Below, piece by piece: positions 58,756 to 62,245 of a stretch of 62,245 nt of DNA. Every line of letters starts with the position of its first letter. Position 1 is the stretch's first letter. This stretch comes from Streptomyces sp. Its GTDB lineage: Bacteria; Actinomycetota; Actinomycetes; Streptomycetales; Streptomycetaceae. The notes below the pieces were generated by a model that worked only from the letters and a program-made list of their open reading frames with translations, did not search any database and was not told the origin of the DNA. The stretch lies in the NCBI RefSeq assembly GCF_031181555.1, contig NZ_JAPSKQ010000014.1, positions 1-62,245 of the forward strand, in the 5' to 3' direction. A program made the translations under genes and the position numbers.

Positions 58756-59801
58756 TGGCGCCGCCCGCGTCCGCGTCCGCGTTCCTGCGCGCCCTCCGTG
58801 CGGAGGGCCTGACGGTGGTGGAGGTCGGTGACTGGCGCGACCACAACCGCAACCACAAGGGCCCCTGGGGGCCGGTCCACGGCGTGATGGTCCACCACAC
58901 CGTGACGAAGGGCAGCGCACGAACGGTGGAGATCTGCCGTCACGGGTACGCGAGCCTGCCGGGCCCGCTGTGCCACGGCGTCATCACCAAGGACGGCCGG
59001 GTCCACCTCGTCGGCTACGGCCGCGCGAACCACGCCGGGAACGGCGACGACGACGTGCTGCGCGCCGTGATCGCCGAGAGGCGGCTGCCGCCGGACGACG
59101 AGGCGAACACCGACGGCAACCGGCACTTCTACGGTTTCGAGTGCGAGAACCTGGGCGACGGCGAGGACCCCTGGCCGGCCGCGCAGCTGGACGCGATCGA
59201 GCGTGCGGCGGCGGCCGTGTGCCGCCTGCACGGCTGGAACGAGCGGTCGGTGATCGGGCACCTGGAGTGGCAGCCGGGGAAGGTGGACCCGCGCGGGTTC
59301 ACGATGAGCTCGATGCGCGCACGCGTCGCCGAACGCCTCACCCACCCCGCCGGATGGAACCGGGACGACCAGGAGGACGAGCCCATGCCGCAGTACGTCA
59401 ATCTCGGCACCGCCCAGCCCCGCACCCTCGACCCGGGCGCCTGGGACTCGATCGAGTTCACCCGGGAGTGGACGGACGAGACCGGCGACCACGCCACCGG
59501 CGGCAGCGTGTGGGCGCGCGGTGCCTGCCGCTTCACCGGCACGGTCAGCCTGCGCATCGACGGCCTGCCCGTCGGCGCCGTGGTGCAGGCGAGGATGAGC
59601 GAGTACGAGGGCTCCCAGCACCGCGCGGACCACCCGGTCCACGAGATCACCGGCACCGGCGGCGACACCTTCGCAGTGGTGCCGGTGACGAAGCGGCTCG
59701 CGGCCGGCCGCGGCATGCGCATCCGCCTGCTCAACCTCGCCGACGTCCCGGTCACCATCGACAGCGCGGTCCTCACCGTGCTCGTGTGGAAGGAAAACTG
59801 A
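58755..59801 (+). CDS. N-acetylmuramoyl-L-alanine amidase, phage-endolysin type
   Basis: A 348-residue peptidoglycan amidase. The N-terminal Amidase_2/PGRP domain (about 1-200) has GVMVHHTVTKGS with a zinc histidine, YGFECENLGDG and GHLEWQPGKVDP with the second histidine and the conserved Lys. Residues 225-348 form a strand-rich module (YVNLGTAQPRTLDPGAWDSIEF, FTGTVSLRIDGLPVGAVVQAR) like those of phage tail or capsid-decorating proteins, perhaps for wall binding. There is no signal peptide, so export would need a holin; none is seen nearby. It is coupled to the small gene before it. Confidence 0.88.
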   Translation: MAPPASASAFLRALRAEGLTVVEVGDWRDHNRNHKGPWGPVHGVMVHHTVTKGSARTVEICRHGYASLPGPLCHGVITKDGRVHLVGYGRANHAGNGDDDVLRAVIAERRLPPDDEANTDGNRHFYGFECENLGDGEDPWPAAQLDAIERAAAAVCRLHGWNERSVIGHLEWQPGKVDPRGFTMSSMRARVAERLTHPAGWNRDDQEDEPMPQYVNLGTAQPRTLDPGAWDSIEFTREWTDETGDHATGGSVWARGACRFTGTVSLRIDGLPVGAVVQARMSEYEGSQHRADHPVHEITGTGGDTFAVVPVTKRLAAGRGMRIRLLNLADVPVTIDSAVLTVLVWKEN

Positions 59802-60317
59802 GCCGCGCGGATCCCGAGGAGACGGAGGGCCGTGGTCGCCGCCGTGCGGTCGCCGCGGTGGCCGGGGACGCTTGTCGCTCTGTTCGCCGACTGATCCGCC
59901 GCGGACGCCTGCAGATCCCCCGTCGCCTCCGGGGGTGCCGTCGGCGAATCCCCTCGGGCGGTTCCCAGGCGCGAGCCCCGGGGTCCCGAGGGGAGCGAAT
60001 GTCCCGGCGACACGCCGTCGCCGCGCCGTTCTGCCGGGGCACTCGCTCCCCTCGGCGTCCCGCGGCCGGATGCGCCAACGGCGCCCCTCCGGGCGGCGGG
60101 GGCCTTTCGCATGTCCGGACAGGGGCAGCTACGCAAGGCGTTCACACAGAACCGAACCGGAGCAGAGGGTTGTCGGGGACACCGGCGTGGAGCAAGCGGT
60201 CACGGTCGCCGAACGCGCGGTGGAGCGTGGGCACGGCCGCATCACGGGCTGGTCAGCCCGGAGTCGGTCCGATCCGTTCGCGGCTCCTCGCAACGGAGGG
60301 GCGGGGCCCTCGCCCCG
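59802..60317. other. Intergenic region with a long hairpin; no credible gene
   Basis: These 516 bases lie between the amidase and the PTH2-domain gene. The main feature is the hairpin at 59987-60054. Around 60165-60240 one plus-strand frame reads like protein (DTGVEQAVTVAERAVERGHG), without a start, ribosome site or stop in a sensible place. It may be a gene fragment, but composition alone could produce it. Confidence 0.5.
59987..60054 (+). terminator. Long imperfect hairpin after the lysis genes
   Basis: A 12-bp arm (59987-59998 with 60043-60054), one mismatch, then 9 more pairs (60000-60008 with 60033-60041), and an inner GC-rich loop that can pair further. It begins 186 bases after the amidase stop, rather far for a simple terminator. 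Confidence 0.55.
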
Positions 60318-61034
60318 CTACCGCAGCGCCGGATGGTCCGCCACCACCGTGCAGGACCCCGGCGCGATCTCCGTGAAGCCCGCGTCGCGGACCGTGGGGA
60401 GGCCGCCGGCCACCAGGTCGCCCCAGCGGGAGGGGTCGGCGGTGCGGACGGCCAGCGGGAAGCCGGCGGCGTGCCAGGCCGTGCGGTCCTCGTCCGGCAG
60501 TGCCCACCAGGCCAGCTGCGCGCCGTGGCCCGCCTGGGCCATGGCCTTGCCGGCCGACATGTCCAGGCCGGGGTTGAGCCAGAGGACGGGGGCGGCCGGG
60601 TCCGCCGGGGACGGGGGCTCCGGGTCGTCGAGGTCGGTGCCGGAGACCTGGAGGCGGGCCAGGTCCTTGGGCCAGCCGTCCAGGGGGACGGGCGGGAAGA
60701 CGCGGACCTCCGCCGACTTGCCGGTGACGGTGATGCCCGGCAGGGCCTCCGCGCGGCGCCACTCCGCGCCGCGGGCCCGGCGCACCACCTTGCGGATCCG
60801 GGTGTCCTGCCAGTCCCGCATCGCCCGCGCCCATGCGCCCTCGCCCACCGAGCGCTCGTCGGCCAGCATCACCAGCACCGCGCGGGCCGCCGTCTCCAGG
60901 GCGTCCGTGCGCGGCGGGGGCGCCGTCCGCTCGATGCGGACCACCAGGGGCAGGACGAACTGGGGTGCCTCGTCGCGGGCACCCGGGTCGGGGCGGAAGG
61001 GACTGTCGGCGGCAGGCGTCTGGTCAGTGCTCAC
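60318..61034 (-). CDS. PTH2-domain protein (peptidyl-tRNA hydrolase 2-like) with N-terminal extension
   Basis: A 238-residue protein. Residues of about 150-238 match the archaeal/eukaryotic-type PTH2 fold: the signature LDMSAGKAMAQAGHGAQLAWW corresponds to the family's M-x-x-GKxAAQxxHA, and DAGFTEIAPGSCTVVADHP to its C-terminal strand. PTH2 enzymes release peptides from stalled peptidyl-tRNA. The first 145 residues are specific to actinobacterial members and include an Arg-rich helical part (RAMRDWQDTRIRKVVRRARGAEW) that could bind RNA. The GTG start has no strong ribosome site. It lies just downstream of the small zinc-ribbon gene on the same strand. Confidence 0.82.
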   Translation of the reverse strand: MSTDQTPAADSPFRPDPGARDEAPQFVLPLVVRIERTAPPPRTDALETAARAVLVMLADERSVGEGAWARAMRDWQDTRIRKVVRRARGAEWRRAEALPGITVTGKSAEVRVFPPVPLDGWPKDLARLQVSGTDLDDPEPPSPADPAAPVLWLNPGLDMSAGKAMAQAGHGAQLAWWALPDEDRTAWHAAGFPLAVRTADPSRWGDLVAGGLPTVRDAGFTEIAPGSCTVVADHPALR

Positions 61035-61067
61035 GGGTTCAGTCTGCCAACCCGCCGCGCGCCGCCG

Positions 61068-61247
61068 TCAGCCGGAGCAGGACGTGCGCTCGGCCTCGCG
61101 CCACTCGCAGACCGGGCACAGGGTGATGCCCTTGTACGACTCCGGGTACTCCGTCGGCTCCTGGCACAGCACGCACTCCGCGTACGGCGGCCCGTCGGCC
61201 TTGGGCGGCCTGGACGTGTCGATCAGGCAGTAGTCGTTGTCGTTCAT
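61068..61247 (-). CDS. Small zinc-ribbon protein (59 aa)
   Basis: A 59-residue open reading frame with an ATG at 61247 and a TGA at 61070-61068. It starts MNDNDYCLIDTSRPPK and contains two CxxC knuckles, CVLC and CPVC, about 20 residues apart, then ends EWREAERTSCSG. The pattern suggests one zinc site in a zinc-ribbon. Codon use fits the genome (third positions mostly G/C). It lies 33 bases upstream of the PTH2-domain gene, so the two may be co-transcribed. Function is unknown; a nucleic-acid or protein-binding role is possible. Confidence 0.75.
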   Translation of the reverse strand: MNDNDYCLIDTSRPPKADGPPYAECVLCQEPTEYPESYKGITLCPVCEWREAERTSCSG

Positions 61248-61280
61248 GCGTCCAGCGTAGGCCGGTGCGTCCCGGTCGCG

Positions 61281-62147
61281 TCAGCTTCGTCCGCCCGCCG
61301 TCGCGATCAGATCGGAGACCTTCACGAACCGGTAGCCCCGGCGGCGCAGCTCCGGGACGATCGTCCGTACCGCCCGCTCGGTCGTCGGGGCCGCGCTGCG
61401 CGTGCAGTGCAGGACGACCACCGAGCCCGGCCGCACTCCGTCCAGGACCTGCCGGGCCACCGCCTCCGCGTCCGTGGCGAACGCGTCGCCGCCGACCACG
61501 TCCCACTGCACCGCCGTGACGCCGGCCGGGGTCAGCGCCCTGAGCGCCGCGCGGTCGTAACAGCCGCCGGGGAAGCGGAAGTACGGCATCGGGTCCTCCA
61601 CCCCGACCTCGCGGAAGACGGTGTACGCCCGTTCCACGTCCGCCCGCATCCGGTCCGCGGAGACGGTCGGCAGGCCGTAGCAGTCGGCGGTGAAGGCGTA
61701 GTGGCTGTAGGAGTGGTTGGCGACCTCGAACAGCGGGTCCCGGCCGATGGAGCGGGCCTGGTCCGGGTACTCCTCGGCCCACCGGCCCGTCATGAACACG
61801 GTGGCCGGGACCCTCAGCGCGCGCAGGGCGGCGATCAGCCGCGGGTGGTCGAAGCGCTCGCCCGCGGCCGCCCGCGGGCCCTGGTCGGCGGTCATGTCGG
61901 CGTCGAAGGTCAGTGCGACCGTCCTGCCCGCGGTGCGCGAGCCGTGGTCGAAGACCGGGGTCAGGCCCGCGGCCCCGGGGGCGAGCGTCGGCGGTCGCGG
62001 CGACGGCGCGGCGGGAACGGCGGGAGTGACGGAGGGCGCGGGACGGGCGGGCTGCCGGACGGGCTGGGCGGGCTGGACGGTGGCGCAGGCGGTGAGCGCG
62101 GTCCCCAGGGCGCAGAGCGCTGCTGCGCGACGTACACGTGTGATCAC
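61281..62147 (-). CDS. Lipoprotein polysaccharide deacetylase (NodB domain)
   Basis: A 288-residue exported enzyme. The signal peptide ends in the lipobox ALTACA, followed by about 45 Pro/Ala residues spanning the wall. The NodB domain has VALTFDADM (metal Asp), NHSYSHYAF (H-S-x-x-H), YFRFPGGCYD and VVLHC. All metal ligands are present, unlike the deacetylase at 24630. It should deacetylate peptidoglycan, chitin or a similar N-acetylated glycan at the cell surface. The GTG at 62147 gives a normal signal peptide; there is no Shine-Dalgarno, and the in-frame start 90 bases upstream overlaps the edge hairpin. Confidence 0.85.
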   Translation of the reverse strand: MITRVRRAAALCALGTALTACATVQPAQPVRQPARPAPSVTPAVPAAPSPRPPTLAPGAAGLTPVFDHGSRTAGRTVALTFDADMTADQGPRAAAGERFDHPRLIAALRALRVPATVFMTGRWAEEYPDQARSIGRDPLFEVANHSYSHYAFTADCYGLPTVSADRMRADVERAYTVFREVGVEDPMPYFRFPGGCYDRAALRALTPAGVTAVQWDVVGGDAFATDAEAVARQVLDGVRPGSVVVLHCTRSAAPTTERAVRTIVPELRRRGYRFVKVSDLIATAGGRS

Positions 62148-62189
62148 CGTATGAAGGTAGGAGGGGATGTGTTCCCGTTCTCGCTCCGC

Positions 62190-62231
62190 GCGCCGTGCCC
62201 CGGCCGGTGTCACCCGGCCGGGGCACGGCGC
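62190..62231. terminator. Strong stem-loop at the right edge
   Basis: A perfect 18-bp stem (62190-62207 with 62214-62231) with a 6-base loop. It lies 43 bases upstream of the deacetylase start and probably ends a gene beyond the right edge of the window. Confidence 0.85.
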
Positions 62232-62245
62232 CCGCACCCCCCCGG

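Noticed and set aside
60165..60240. Possible gene fragment between the amidase and PTH2-domain genes
   Set aside because: The plus-strand frame looks protein-like but has no start, ribosome site or recognisable family; GC bias explains it.
1..62245. CRISPR array, rRNA or tRNA genes, insertion sequences
   Set aside because: No spaced direct repeats, no tRNA-like T-loop and acceptor pairing, no rRNA blocks and no transposase motifs were seen.

Overview
The window is a high-GC actinobacterial chromosome segment, almost certainly Streptomyces. Evidence: strong third-position G/C bias, many GTG starts behind AGGAGG-like sites, 4-bp GTGA/ATGA start-stop overlaps, a ROK regulator-xylFGH-dxs gene order like that around rok7B7 of S. 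coelicolor, coproporphyrin-type heme genes, and sugar ABC importers that lack their own ATPase. Every gene seen is complete; there is no rRNA, tRNA, CRISPR array or insertion sequence.

Layout. (1) 0-8.5 kb: ROK regulator, xylose importer xylFGH with structured intercistronic RNA, dxs, and an amino-acid permease. (2) 8.5-11.4 kb: NYN/PIN-like protein, a propeller-like protein, and an LCP ligase. (3) 11.8-27.6 kb: a cell-envelope glycan region. One operon-like run holds three Stealth-type sugar-phosphate transferase genes (the middle one has lost the family's motifs), a GT4 glycosyltransferase, an SGNH protein and a secreted endonuclease/exonuclease/phosphatase-fold enzyme. It is followed by a nucleotide-sugar dehydrogenase with three TTA codons that overlaps a hyaluronan-synthase-like GT2 gene. 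Convergent to this is a CBM3-GH16 gene (one TTA codon) coupled to a secreted deacetylase. (4) 27.7-31 kb: fatty-acid beta-oxidation pair fadA-fadB. (5) 31.2-37.9 kb: LacI regulator and GH2 beta-mannosidase divergent from an ABC importer. (6) 37.9-51.5 kb: RNase D, an atypical response regulator, DUF3000, hemE, a PAS/GAF/SpoIIE phosphatase, VOC, rhomboid, a CoA-disulfide-reductase-like enzyme, DUF4349 lipoprotein, hemG and hemQ. (7) 51.5-62.2 kb: secreted peptidase, TIGR04222 membrane protein with a DUF692/MNIO enzyme, Tat-exported neutral ceramidase, a two-gene phage-type lysis remnant, a PTH2-domain protein, a small zinc-ribbon protein and a lipoprotein deacetylase.

How the parts fit. The strongest candidate for an undescribed system is region 3. 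Stealth enzymes make phosphodiester-linked glycans, LCP ligases attach phosphate-linked glycopolymers to peptidoglycan, and a secreted EEP-fold phosphodiesterase could trim such a chain. The dehydrogenase/synthase pair looks like a second, uronate-containing polymer. The only TTA codons I found in reading frame in the window lie in this region, which suggests bldA-dependent (developmental) translation. A second candidate is the MNIO enzyme fused to a partner-like domain at 54.2-55.6 kb. All functions are read from motifs and gene order; no database search was possible.
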